From Tumebacillus avium (lineage in GTDB: Bacteria; Bacillota; Bacilli; Tumebacillales; Tumebacillaceae), in NCBI RefSeq assembly GCF_002162355.1, contig NZ_CP021434.1:3034001-3098000 (forward strand): a stretch of 64,000 bases of DNA. Direction: 5' to 3'. Shown in pieces: positions 44,719 to 51,925 of this stretch (its first letter is position 1; each line of letters starts with the position of its first letter). Made by a program: the position numbers and the translations under genes. The notes beneath the pieces were generated by a model that was not told the origin of the DNA, did not search any database, and saw only the letters and a program-made list of their open reading frames with translations.

Positions 44719-44800
44719 TACCGAAGTGGTCATAACGGGGAGGTCTTGAAAACCGTTAGGGGGCAACTCCACGCTGGTTCGAATCCGGTCCTCTCCGCCA
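44719..44800 (+). pseudogene. tRNA-Ser remnant lacking the 5' acceptor strand
   Basis: TACCGAAGTGGTCATAACGG through CCTCTCCGCCA with six or so changes from tRNA-Ser(TGA); the first seven bases are replaced by integrase sequence. Confidence 0.88.
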
Positions 44801-44823
44801 TCACTTACATCGCAAGCTTTGTA

Positions 44824-44851
44824 CCGATAGGAGCAATCCTGTCGGTTTTTT
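44824..44851 (+). terminator. Terminator relic, same as after tRNA cluster 2
   Basis: CCGATAGGA-GCAA-TCCTGTCGG, identical to 24504. Followed by GAACGGACAAAC (44869-44880), a relic of the intact integrase 5' end. Confidence 0.8.
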
Positions 44852-44887
44852 GTGTTCGCGAACGGACAAACATCGCTCTGGAACAAA

Positions 44888-44912
44888 AAGAGACCACTTC
44901 GAGTGGTCTCTT
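44888..44912 (-). terminator. Terminator of the 43-aa peptide gene
   Basis: 11-bp perfect stem AAGAGACCACT / AGTGGTCTCTT with TCG loop; T-rich on the minus strand. Confidence 0.88.
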
Positions 44913-44929
44913 CTCGTACAGCATTTAAT

Positions 44930-45061
44930 TTATTCGCAACCACCATACCCAGGAACATAAGGACATTCGATCGATTCGGTCGTGTTCGCTGCAGCAGCTA
45001 CACCAACGATCGAGAGGGAAAGCATCGATACAAGACCCAGCAAAGCAAGAGCTTTTTTCAT
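44930..45061 (-). CDS. 43-aa secreted Cys-pair peptide precursor
   Basis: Start ATG with a strong AAAGGAGG 7 nt upstream. Signal peptide MKKALALLGLVSMLSLSIVG with cleavage near VAAAA, leaving NTTESIECPYVPGYGGCE, whose two Cys could form a disulfide loop. Short enough to be missed by standard gene calls. It has its own SigA-type promoter, a perfect inverted repeat over the -35 and a terminator, so it is a complete regulated unit. Peptide signal, bacteriocin or other secreted effector; I cannot tell which. Confidence 0.82.
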   Translation of the reverse strand: MKKALALLGLVSMLSLSIVGVAAAANTTESIECPYVPGYGGCE

Positions 45062-45093
45062 GAGAAAACCTCCTTTATTTTGGATGTATTGTA

Positions 45094-45122
45094 ATTATAC
45101 GATAACAATTTATGTTTGTAAA
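45094..45122 (-). promoter_or_regulatory. Promoter of the 43-aa peptide gene
   Basis: Minus strand TTTACA, 17-nt spacer, TATAAT. Confidence 0.75.
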
Positions 45123-45128
45123 TTGTTA
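45103..45128 (-). promoter_or_regulatory. Perfect palindromic operator over the -35
   Basis: TAACAATTTA-6 nt-TAAATTGTTA, a 10-bp perfect inverted repeat covering the -35 box; typical of a dimeric repressor site. Confidence 0.7.
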
Positions 45129-45636
45129 AATTTCAAATATGTTCTCGAACTTCAAGACCGAAGCGGTCTGCTACATGACATATGACTGGATCTATACTGG
45201 TGACTTCTACCGCAATGAAGGGTATCGTGCGGATTAAAAAAAGTTTTGAATTTTCGCATACTAATCTAGTTGAAAGGAAAAAGAACTGTTGAAACGAACC
45301 GGTTGTCCGTACCGAAAGTATCGATGCAGGAAACTGCACGTGCAGAGGAACAAGTCCAAGTCGTTGCATTTTTGAGATGCTGAAGTATGACTCTGACCAC
45401 CAAGTGAAAGAGGCGCATTGGAAAAGTCCGGGTGGCGCGGCTGGAAGATCGCCAAAGTAGAAAACAATAAGCAATAACTGCTCACCCGATAAATTCTTGT
45501 GGTTTTATCGGAGCGAAGTGCAAATACCTCAGATATCGATTTCATTCGCCAATACAATCAATGTGGGCTAGACAAAACTGACCAACTCGGAGTTCATCGC
45601 TCATAATAAAATCCGCGTGATCAAAGACTTTCCAAA
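45129..45636 (+). other. Degraded DNA, gene fragments
   Basis: No intact gene. Short open stretches (for example NFKTEAVCYMTYDWIYTGDF near 45140-45240), a partial CCCGATAAAT hairpin of the 98-bp repeat near 45484, and a broken copy of the KPTNSEL-type remnant near 45570-45595. Confidence 0.6.
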
Positions 45637-45725
45637 GGAGAAGTACCGAAGTACACATAACGGGGTGGTCTTGAAAACCGTGAGGGGCTGCTCCACCGCA
45701 GGTTCGAATCCTGTCCTCTCCGCTA
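45637..45725 (+). pseudogene. Degenerate tRNA-Ser
   Basis: 89 nt aligning end to end with tRNA-Ser(TGA) but with changes in acceptor position 6, D arm and variable arm, and a 3' CTA in place of CCA. Both flanks resemble those of the 34669 copy (CTTTCCAAAG before; GTTAAA, CAGCAAGAGTTCATGA after). Confidence 0.85.
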
Positions 45726-45842
45726 CATGTTAAATCAGCAAGAGTTCATGAGGTTTTTCCACAGCTTGTGAAGATACGAACTGCATATATTTCGGCAATC
45801 TACAGATAATAAATGAAAATTAGTGGAGGAGGAGTTTTTTGC

Positions 45843-46313
45843 GTGAAGAGGGTTATAGGTTATTTGCTGGGGATGATGTTAATATTCTTTGCTAATTCTA
45901 CATATGCAGCTGAGATCAATCAAGGATATACAACGGTCGAGCAAGCAGTAAAACAGTTTGAAGAAAAGCATGGTCAAGGGATTAAGGCTCCGACATTTCT
46001 CCCTTTACAATACTCTCAACAGAAGGGGAGGGTTTATGACTCTGATGCTAAGCTAGAATTGGAATATACACATCAAAGCGAGACGCTTATCGTCTTCGTT
46101 AGCCCCAATAAGGAACCACTTCGCACTTCAGAATTTCACGAAACTGTGTTATTAAAGGATGGGACGAAGGCATATTATCGAGTCAGTACACCAGGCTTTC
46201 ACCAACTAGATTTTACAAAAGGAAATCTTAATTATAAGATCTGGGCGAGTTCAAAATCCAAATATGTTACGTCGAGCAAAGAGTTAGTAAGAGTGGCGAA
46301 TTCTATCATTTAA
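45843..46313 (+). CDS. Secreted DUF4367-like protein
   Basis: 156 aa. Signal peptide MKRVIGYLLGMMLIFFANST with cleavage near YAAE. The mature part (IKAPTFLPLQYSQQKGRVYD, YTHQSETLIVFVSP, ELVRVANSII at the end) follows the DUF4367 pattern seen in the extracytoplasmic parts of anti-sigma or sporulation-related proteins. GTG start at 45843 after GGAGGAG. A terminator follows. Confidence 0.75.
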   Translation: MKRVIGYLLGMMLIFFANSTYAAEINQGYTTVEQAVKQFEEKHGQGIKAPTFLPLQYSQQKGRVYDSDAKLELEYTHQSETLIVFVSPNKEPLRTSEFHETVLLKDGTKAYYRVSTPGFHQLDFTKGNLNYKIWASSKSKYVTSSKELVRVANSII

Positions 46314-46320
46314 GAAAAAA

Positions 46321-46360
46321 TAAAGTGACACTATCATTGATAGTGTCACTTTATTTTTTT
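46321..46360 (+). terminator. Terminator of DUF4367-like gene
   Basis: 14-bp stem AAAGTGACACTATCA / TAGTGTCACTTTA and T tract. Confidence 0.92.
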
Positions 46361-46386
46361 ATATGGGATTTTTTAGGGGGAATATA

Positions 46387-46437
46387 ATGGATTTTTGTGG
46401 AAATGCACATGAAAACATGAAAGGGGTTATCGTATGA
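46387..46437 (+). CDS. Possible 16-codon leader peptide
   Basis: ATG with AGGGGGAA upstream, encodes MDFCGNAHENMKGVIV, TGA overlapping the ATG of the next gene (ATGA). Confidence 0.3.
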   Translation: MDFCGNAHENMKGVIV

Positions 46438-46922
46438 AGAAACGATTTGGGCATTTTACGCAAAATCTTCAGAAAGGAGTACTGTTCGCAGGAGCGTTTG
46501 TGATTCTGTTTACAGGGGGAGGAATTGCAGAAGCAACATACGATGCAAGAACGGCGGTTGTTCAACCGGAAGTGGCCGATATTGATTGTTCAGATTTTGA
46601 AACGTACTGTAAGAAGGCTATTTTAAGCAGTGGTCAGAGAGACTCAAATTCCTATTATCTATGGGTACCCCAGGGACTGACAGTGTATTATTATGTGGAG
46701 AATACAGGATATCAGTGGCCTGTAAGCTGTAAAGTCTTCCGGCAGGGTTTGGGCGAGGTTCCAAATACCACGAAACAAACTAGTTATTTCTATGGAGCAA
46801 ACACCGGTGGATACTTTGTCTCTGAGGGAGACTATTATTTTATTCAGATCCACGGGGGAGACTCAACTGAACCATATACAGCAACTGGATTTGCTGAAAT
46901 TAAGTATTACAGACCGTATTAG
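46434..46922 (+). CDS. Secreted protein of unknown function
   Basis: 162 aa. Basic N-terminus (MKKRFGHFTQNLQKG) then a hydrophobic signal LFAGAFVILFTGGGIAEA, cleavage probably after AEA. Mature part has three Cys (DIDCSDFETYCKK, VSCKVF) and aromatic-rich beta segments (SYYLWVPQGLTVYYYVENTG, GDYYFIQIHGGDS). This looks like an extracellular beta sandwich; family unknown. ATG with AAAGGGG 7 nt upstream. Confidence 0.8.
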   Translation: MKKRFGHFTQNLQKGVLFAGAFVILFTGGGIAEATYDARTAVVQPEVADIDCSDFETYCKKAILSSGQRDSNSYYLWVPQGLTVYYYVENTGYQWPVSCKVFRQGLGEVPNTTKQTSYFYGANTGGYFVSEGDYYFIQIHGGDSTEPYTATGFAEIKYYRPY

Positions 46923-46958
46923 TCAGCAGGATTTCCGAAGAGAGGTATCGTCCGAAAT

Positions 46959-46992
46959 GCACCATCAGCTTTTGCTGGTGGTGTTTTTTCAT
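46959..46992 (+). terminator. Terminator, member of a repeated pair
   Basis: CACCATCAGC-TTTT-GCTGGTGGTG and T tract. A near copy with its flanks lies at 51101-51141. Confidence 0.88.
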
Positions 46993-47005
46993 TAGCACTC
47001 ATAAA

Positions 47006-47042
47006 AAAAAGAAGACTCCTGAAGGATTCAGAAGTCTTCTTC
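47006..47042 (-). terminator. Terminator of lectin gene
   Basis: AAGAAGACTCCTGAA / TTCAGAAGTCTTCTT hairpin with A/T tracts. Confidence 0.85.
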
Positions 47043-47049
47043 CGGCCGA

Positions 47050-47547
47050 TTAACGACCGCCGGTATTGGTAGCCCAGGCAGGTCTACCGTAGGCGTCATA
47101 CATAACTACGTTGCCATCATCTTGAACCGCGAGGGAGACGGCCGGCCCCGGCCAGGCCATCGGGATTCTGTAATAGCCATCCTGCCATGTCTTGGTATCT
47201 GCTTGCCAGAACGAAATCGTCCCGGAAGCATCTGTTACTCGCAGAGCGCCGCTGGTGGTGAGCGTCAATTTCTCGGGATGTCTGTAATACCAACGTTGCA
47301 GGAAGTTGTCGTAGTATTCAAATCTGTCACCATCCGTGTCCGTATCCCAGATCCCGTTGCCGGAATGATAAAGCACGAGATTCTCGTCATACTGCATGAT
47401 CAGAGTAAATCGACCATCATTGGAGGTCAAACTTTGGCCTTTCACGAGGGATTGGCCAGCTGGGAGGTTGTTCGCTGCAAAGACATCAGCGGAAACGGTG
47501 AGCTGGAGCATGGATGCGGCGAGTAACGCGAATGCAAGCTTCTTCAT
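47050..47547 (-). CDS. Secreted bulb-type (mannose-binding) lectin protein
   Basis: 165 aa. Signal peptide MKKLAFALLAASMLQLTVSA, cleavage near VFAA. The mature chain is one B-lectin (GNA) domain; two QxDxNxVxY-type sites are visible, LIMQYDENLVLYHSG and LAVQDDGNVVMYDAYG. GQSLVKGQSLTSNDGRFTL is the typical opening. Such proteins bind mannose-containing glycans and include lectin-like bacteriocins, though those are larger and tandem. Start ATG with GGAGCGATATTCT upstream. Confidence 0.87.
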   Translation of the reverse strand: MKKLAFALLAASMLQLTVSADVFAANNLPAGQSLVKGQSLTSNDGRFTLIMQYDENLVLYHSGNGIWDTDTDGDRFEYYDNFLQRWYYRHPEKLTLTTSGALRVTDASGTISFWQADTKTWQDGYYRIPMAWPGPAVSLAVQDDGNVVMYDAYGRPAWATNTGGR

Positions 47548-47696
47548 AGAATATCGCTCCTTATTTGATAATAATTTTTAATACTAGAAAATATTGTACT
47601 ATATGAAATAGATTATAACAACCATTCCGATTAAAATATTTAATTTCACCATATCTAAAAACTGCTTTTCCGACCCGGACTAGAACAGTGAAAAAA

Positions 47697-47722
47697 AAGA
47701 ACCCATGTTATCATGGGTTCAA
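47697..47722 (-). terminator. Terminator of the putative toxin gene
   Basis: GAACCCATG-TTAT-CATGGGTTC, T tract on the minus strand. Confidence 0.88.
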
Positions 47723-47744
47723 CAGATAGTCGCGGCCGCAGTAT

Positions 47745-49208
47745 TTATCCTTCTGCAATAATCGTGCCGTCGCTTTCGTTAATGTTGGCAGCTGCGCCAT
47801 ATGTCGTATCGCTGCCGGATGCGTCGGTGTTGTTCTCGGCTGGGCTGTTGGTATCTTCTTCGCCTTTGATGCGGAAGTATTTGCCGATCAGGGAGCCGGA
47901 GTTGAGCGGGGCTTTGACGATGTTCCAGTTGCCGACGCCGTCTACGTTTTTCTTGTAGTTGATGTAATAGCTGGAGCGCCAGCCGTTGAAGGCGTGGCGG
48001 TTGGTGACACTGTTCAGCGGCCAGAAGTTGTCGATTACATCGTTGCCGCCAAAGCCCAAGTCGCGCACATGGTCACCGTCTTCGTTGTGTGCGGACAAGT
48101 CATAGCCAAGGCTGGCGAGGACTTGGTTGTAGGCTTGTTGGTTGACGCGGGTCTTGCCGTGTTTCGGGGTGTTCGGCCAAGCGGCCGCTCCGGCGACGTT
48201 GGCGGCGTTGACTCCGAAGTTGTAGTTGTTGCCGTGCTGGTCTTGGACGGCCGGGTTGCCGCCAAAGGGATTGAGCACAGTCGGCACAGCGACGCCGGTG
48301 GTGTAGTCATTGACGGTGATCGCATTGTAGGATGCCTGTGGCTTGTACCACGTGATCGGGATCGGATCACCGGCGGTGCCTTGATGGTAGCGCACGTTGC
48401 CGGCACTGCCTGCTGTGGCATCGGTGTCCAATTCGACGATCGGCATTTTCGCGCCCAGCACTTGGGCGACGATGGTGGAATTGATCGTCACAGCGCACTG
48501 AATGTAGGCGTTGACGCGCGCTTTTTCAGTTGCTCGAGCGTTGTTCAATTTGATGGAAATTTTATGCATGTCGCCTTCGAGTTTCTTGAGTTCGTCACCT
48601 AAGTCCGCATATTTGTCGGGGTTGGTAACTCGTACTTTGCGGCGATCACGTTTTATCTTATCGATCTTCTCGTCGTTTTTGGAAAAATCCTTCTCGAATC
48701 CCTGGCGGCTTCGAGTGGCGACGCGACAGGCGGACAAGCGCTGGGTCAGCGTAATATTTAACAATTGGTTGCGGCGCAGATCTTGGTGAATCTCGTTGAT
48801 TTCCATCCAGTTGGAGGCGACGCCAATCTCCACTTCTTGCCCGACTTTTTTGTATTCGATGGTGTGAGTTTCGCCGACGAGGTCGATTGGTTGATTGTCT
48901 TCCAAGGTGAGTTCTTCGGCGGTTCGTTGTTCGGTGCCCGCATCGTCTGGCAGCTCTGGTTCGAGTTCTGCTGCAGACGTTTCGGTTGCCTCGTCGCCAT
49001 TTTTTTGCGCAGTGCGCAGCAGTTGCAGAACTGCTTGGTTGCCGATGGTGCGCTGCAATTGCAAGATGTTTTGGCGAGTCAGGCTTTGTGGTGCCTGGAC
49101 ACGCTGCAACACGGTGTCGGATTCTCGTTGTTTGCGCTCCGAAGCAGAAGTGTTCGGTTCGGTGCTGACCACTTTTGTTGAGGGGGGTTGCACTTGTGGC
49201 GTAAACAT
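47745..49208 (-). CDS. Putative nuclease toxin with eCIS-cargo-like N-terminus
   Basis: 487 aa, GC-rich, no signal peptide. Residues ~40-65 contain LQRTIGNQAVLQLL, the L-Q-R-x-x-G-N-x-A-V-x-x-L motif common in proteins associated with extracellular contractile injection systems (eCIS). A coiled-coil middle (about 140-240: DKIKRDRRKVRVTNPDKYAD) follows. The C-terminal part has SAHNEDGDHVRDLGFGGNDV then IDNFWPLNSVTNRHAF, the 'DH-x-x-D/E-x-x-x-GG-x-D-x-x-x-N-x-W-P-L' signature of HNH-like nuclease toxins. ATG with AAGGAGG. No immunity gene is adjacent; the barstar at 50434 is 1.2 kb away. Function is inference. Confidence 0.72.
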   Translation of the reverse strand: MFTPQVQPPSTKVVSTEPNTSASERKQRESDTVLQRVQAPQSLTRQNILQLQRTIGNQAVLQLLRTAQKNGDEATETSAAELEPELPDDAGTEQRTAEELTLEDNQPIDLVGETHTIEYKKVGQEVEIGVASNWMEINEIHQDLRRNQLLNITLTQRLSACRVATRSRQGFEKDFSKNDEKIDKIKRDRRKVRVTNPDKYADLGDELKKLEGDMHKISIKLNNARATEKARVNAYIQCAVTINSTIVAQVLGAKMPIVELDTDATAGSAGNVRYHQGTAGDPIPITWYKPQASYNAITVNDYTTGVAVPTVLNPFGGNPAVQDQHGNNYNFGVNAANVAGAAAWPNTPKHGKTRVNQQAYNQVLASLGYDLSAHNEDGDHVRDLGFGGNDVIDNFWPLNSVTNRHAFNGWRSSYYINYKKNVDGVGNWNIVKAPLNSGSLIGKYFRIKGEEDTNSPAENNTDASGSDTTYGAAANINESDGTIIAEG

Positions 49209-49427
49209 CGTCTTCTAGACCTCCTTGGTAGTTCTGCGGTTTATGAAAGCCCCTCTATTTCACTTGTTGCTAGTATCGTACCACAGTCGAGGTGCTACCG
49301 TCTGGGAAGAAATGACGATTCATGATGGCCTTTTTCTCTTTGCTTTCATCCCAAAGGAATGTTTGTCCACCTTATCGAAATACAATAATAGTAATTGAGA
49401 ATCCGTAATGAAAGCGGTGCATATAGC

Positions 49428-50378
49428 ATGTTTGGGATCTTGGGTGTGTCTGGTCTTTCGTTCTTGCTTGTAGCATTCTTTACACCACTGCTTATTTGGG
49501 GGCTGCGCGTTCTCAAGCTAACACAGCCCATTCGATCTGTATTACCTCCTGACCATCAAGCCAAACGGGGAACACCACTGATGGCCGGCCTGATTTTGCT
49601 GATCGGTGTGGTAACGTCACTGCAGTTTCTTCCTTCCCCATTGATGATCTTTTTATGCGTTACGTTTCTCTTGTTCAGCTCGATCGGCTTTATGGATGAT
49701 TTCAAAAAAGCAGCATGGCAAGATCCATCCGGTATCTCCTCAAAGACAAAACTTGTTTTGCAATTCGCATTTACTGGTGTGCTGCTTTTCACATTGTTTC
49801 GTTCGTTCTCGCTGACGAGTGACATTACGTTGTTCCACGGGTTTCAACTACATCTGCCCGTTTACGTGTACATCGTAATCATGCTGCTCTTTGTGGTTGG
49901 ATCAGCGAACGCGATCAATTTTACGGATGGTCTGGATGGGCTGTTGATCAATGTGGCGATTCCAACGTACTTTTTCTTCTTTATGATCTCAGACAAACCT
50001 GAGGTACAAGCATTTTCGCTCGTCATGATCGGCTGTCTGCTCGGTTTATTTCTCTACAACATATATCCCGCCAGAGTGTTTATGGGGGATACTGGATCAC
50101 TCGCAATTGGCGGGTCGCTTTCCTTTTTAGCGGTTATTGAAAAGGTTGAGATTTTAATCCCAATCCTGTTTATCGTCTATTTGGCCGAACAGTTATCAGT
50201 CATTTTGCAAGTCTGGTACTATAAGCGTACAAAACTGCGCTTGTTCAGAATGACTCCGATTCATTATCACTTCAGCCTCAAATATGGCTGGAGCGAGAAT
50301 AAGATCGTCGTGGTGTTCGGTTTCATTTCCTGGGTATCTGTTTTCGTTTGTTTGGCGATTTGGAAGTACGTCCTTTAG
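49428..50378 (+). CDS. MraY/WecA-family polyprenyl-phosphate sugar-phosphate transferase (MraY paralogue)
   Basis: 316 aa, about ten transmembrane segments. MraY family marks: IGFMDDFKK (Asp pair), SANAINFTDGLDGLL, the FMGDTGSLAIGG loop, and MTPIHYHFSLKYGWSENKIV, close to the MraY 'PIHHHFEL-GW-E' motif that separates it from WecA. It would transfer a sugar-1-phosphate (phospho-MurNAc-pentapeptide if a true MraY) onto undecaprenyl phosphate. Located outside any dcw cluster, so likely an extra copy. ATG at 49428; ribosome site weak. The MraY inhibitor-resistance idea is speculation. Confidence 0.88.
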   Translation: MFGILGVSGLSFLLVAFFTPLLIWGLRVLKLTQPIRSVLPPDHQAKRGTPLMAGLILLIGVVTSLQFLPSPLMIFLCVTFLLFSSIGFMDDFKKAAWQDPSGISSKTKLVLQFAFTGVLLFTLFRSFSLTSDITLFHGFQLHLPVYVYIVIMLLFVVGSANAINFTDGLDGLLINVAIPTYFFFFMISDKPEVQAFSLVMIGCLLGLFLYNIYPARVFMGDTGSLAIGGSLSFLAVIEKVEILIPILFIVYLAEQLSVILQVWYYKRTKLRLFRMTPIHYHFSLKYGWSENKIVVVFGFISWVSVFVCLAIWKYVL

Positions 50379-50399
50379 GCTGAAGAATGCATGATGAAA

Positions 50400-50427
50400 G
50401 AAACAGCATCCGAGTGGATGCTGTTTT
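50400..50427. terminator. Bidirectional terminator
   Basis: AAACAGCATCC-GAGT-GGATGCTGTTT between convergent genes. Confidence 0.9.
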
Positions 50428-50433
50428 CAAGTT

Positions 50434-50952
50434 TTAAAGTGCACAGGTTTTTTCAATAAGCATGTTTGCCGTTGTGAGTCTGTCGCGAAGGGTTTGTTCT
50501 TGCTCAGGAGTGCAGTGAAACACGACGTGAAACGGAGTAGGCAGAGTTGGGAACTCTTCATCGTCACGGCCATTGACCCACTCCTTCACGCTTTTTTTCA
50601 GGTACTTGACGAAGGTTGGCAGGTGCGCCTCATGATCAAGGAGCAACTGATCGGCATCTGCAATACAAAGCAGATAACTATCTGCATCTAACCAATCTAG
50701 ATCGTTGAGACAGTCGTTGAGGGCCGGCCAATTTCGACCGAAGTAGTCCGGGAACGGAAAGGCGAGGGCGATTTCAAGGAAAAAGGAATCGTAATCCCTT
50801 GCTGCGGACCCTTTCATATATGCTGTAACGTGTTTGCTACCTGCAGATTGATTCGCAACTTGTTCCAGCAGTTGCGACAAATCCTCCTGCGTGGCTGTAA
50901 CGAGATGAAAGTATGGGGCCTCTAAACGAAGTACCTGATGCGCTATTGACAT
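50434..50952 (-). CDS. Barstar family ribonuclease inhibitor
   Basis: 172 aa, longer than classical barstar (~90 aa). The barstar core is at about residues 55-130: FPFPDYFGRNWPALNDCLND followed by LDWLDADSYLLCIADAD. The Asp/Trp/Asn residues of the barnase-binding helix region are present. Extra N- and C-terminal parts of unknown role. ATG at 50952, GAGGAA upstream. No barnase gene is near, so it is an orphan immunity gene or protects against an unrecognised toxin. Confidence 0.85.
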   Translation of the reverse strand: MSIAHQVLRLEAPYFHLVTATQEDLSQLLEQVANQSAGSKHVTAYMKGSAARDYDSFFLEIALAFPFPDYFGRNWPALNDCLNDLDWLDADSYLLCIADADQLLLDHEAHLPTFVKYLKKSVKEWVNGRDDEEFPTLPTPFHVVFHCTPEQEQTLRDRLTTANMLIEKTCAL

Positions 50953-51100
50953 ACCGATCACATTCCTCATTTCATTTTTTCATGTCAAATAATGATCATT
51001 TTTGTAGCAGGCAGACCCAACTGCACCAACAACAAGCCTCATTTTTCCTCGATTTTGCAGGTTGTATGCTGAGGCAGTATTTCCCTTCCGTCTGTTTCGG

Positions 51101-51141
51101 ATGCACCATTAGCTCTTGCTGGTGGTGTTTTCGTTAGCAAT
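51101..51141 (+). repeat. Repeated terminator-like hairpin, second copy
   Basis: GATGCACCATTAGCTCTTGC through GGTGGTGTTTTCGTTAGCA; near copy at 46956-46997 including flanking bases. The region 50953-51253 otherwise has no gene. Confidence 0.75.
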
Positions 51142-51253
51142 TCGAGAAATCATTTTGAGGAAAAGAATCAAGGATTGAAAAATGTGTGCAGCAAATCTTT
51201 GATGGGAAGGGTTTAAATGAGGAGTGAATATTTAGGGAAGCAGGGAAGGGCAA

Positions 51254-51925
51254 ATGAAAAAGATATTAATCATCGATGACGAAGCAGACCTGCGAAACCT
51301 GCTGGCTGATTATTTTGAAGTAAACGGCTATCACGTAATGACGGCACGGGACGGCAAGGAGGCGCTGCGGCAAGCAGAACAGCAGCCGGACATTATTTTG
51401 CTGGATATCAATATGCCTGAGCTTGACGGTCTTGACGTTTGCAGGAAGATCCGGAATTTTGTATCTTGCCCAATCTTATTTCTTACCGCACGTGTAGATG
51501 TTTCCGATAAAATTTCTGGTTTTCAAGCGGGAGGAGATGACTACATTCTAAAGCCGTTCAGCATCCATGAACTTGGCGCCAGGGTGGATGCCCATTTGCG
51601 CAGAGAAATGCGAAATCAAAAGAAATCCGCGGTTAAGTTTAGTGACGACCTTGTCATTGATTATTCAAAGCGGACGCTTTACTGTAACGACATACAAATT
51701 TCTTTGACAAAAAAGGAGTTTGCGATCATCGAGCTTTTATCCACACATCCGGGGATGGTTTTTGATAAAGAACGCATGTATGAACGGGTATGGGGACTGG
51801 ACGAAGAAGGCGACAGCTCCGTGATCGCTGAGCATATCAGGCGCATTCGATCCAAAATGAAGGAGCATGGCTGCGAAAACAGGATCGGAACGGTCTGGGG
51901 AGTAGGATACAAATGGCAAAATTAA
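51254..51925 (+). CDS. Response regulator, OmpR/PhoB family
   Basis: 223 aa. Receiver domain: acidic pocket DDEAD near residue 10, phospho-acceptor Asp in IILLDINMPELDG (about 52), Thr/Lys in LFLTARVD and LKPFS. C-terminal winged helix with LTKKEFAIIELLSTHPG and AEHIRRIRSKM, VWGVGYKW at the end. ATG after GGGAAGGGCAA. Overlaps the kinase gene by 13 bp. Likely regulates the serine hydrolase gene downstream. Confidence 0.95.
   Translation: MKKILIIDDEADLRNLLADYFEVNGYHVMTARDGKEALRQAEQQPDIILLDINMPELDGLDVCRKIRNFVSCPILFLTARVDVSDKISGFQAGGDDYILKPFSIHELGARVDAHLRREMRNQKKSAVKFSDDLVIDYSKRTLYCNDIQISLTKKEFAIIELLSTHPGMVFDKERMYERVWGLDEEGDSSVIAEHIRRIRSKMKEHGCENRIGTVWGVGYKWQN

Larger units (their letters stand above)
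34758..44800 (+). mobile_element. Decayed integrative element 2, 10.0 kb
   Basis: Lies between tRNA-Ser copies at 34669 and 44719. Contains the insertion element, HEPN gene, module B, secreted proteins and the truncated integrase at its right end. A ~0.9-kb third remnant (44801-45725) ends at a fifth tRNA-Ser relic. Confidence 0.65.

Noticed and set aside
44665..44958. 97-codon minus-strand frame over the tRNA-Ser remnant
   Set aside because: Crosses the tRNA relic and overlaps the better supported 43-aa peptide gene in another frame.
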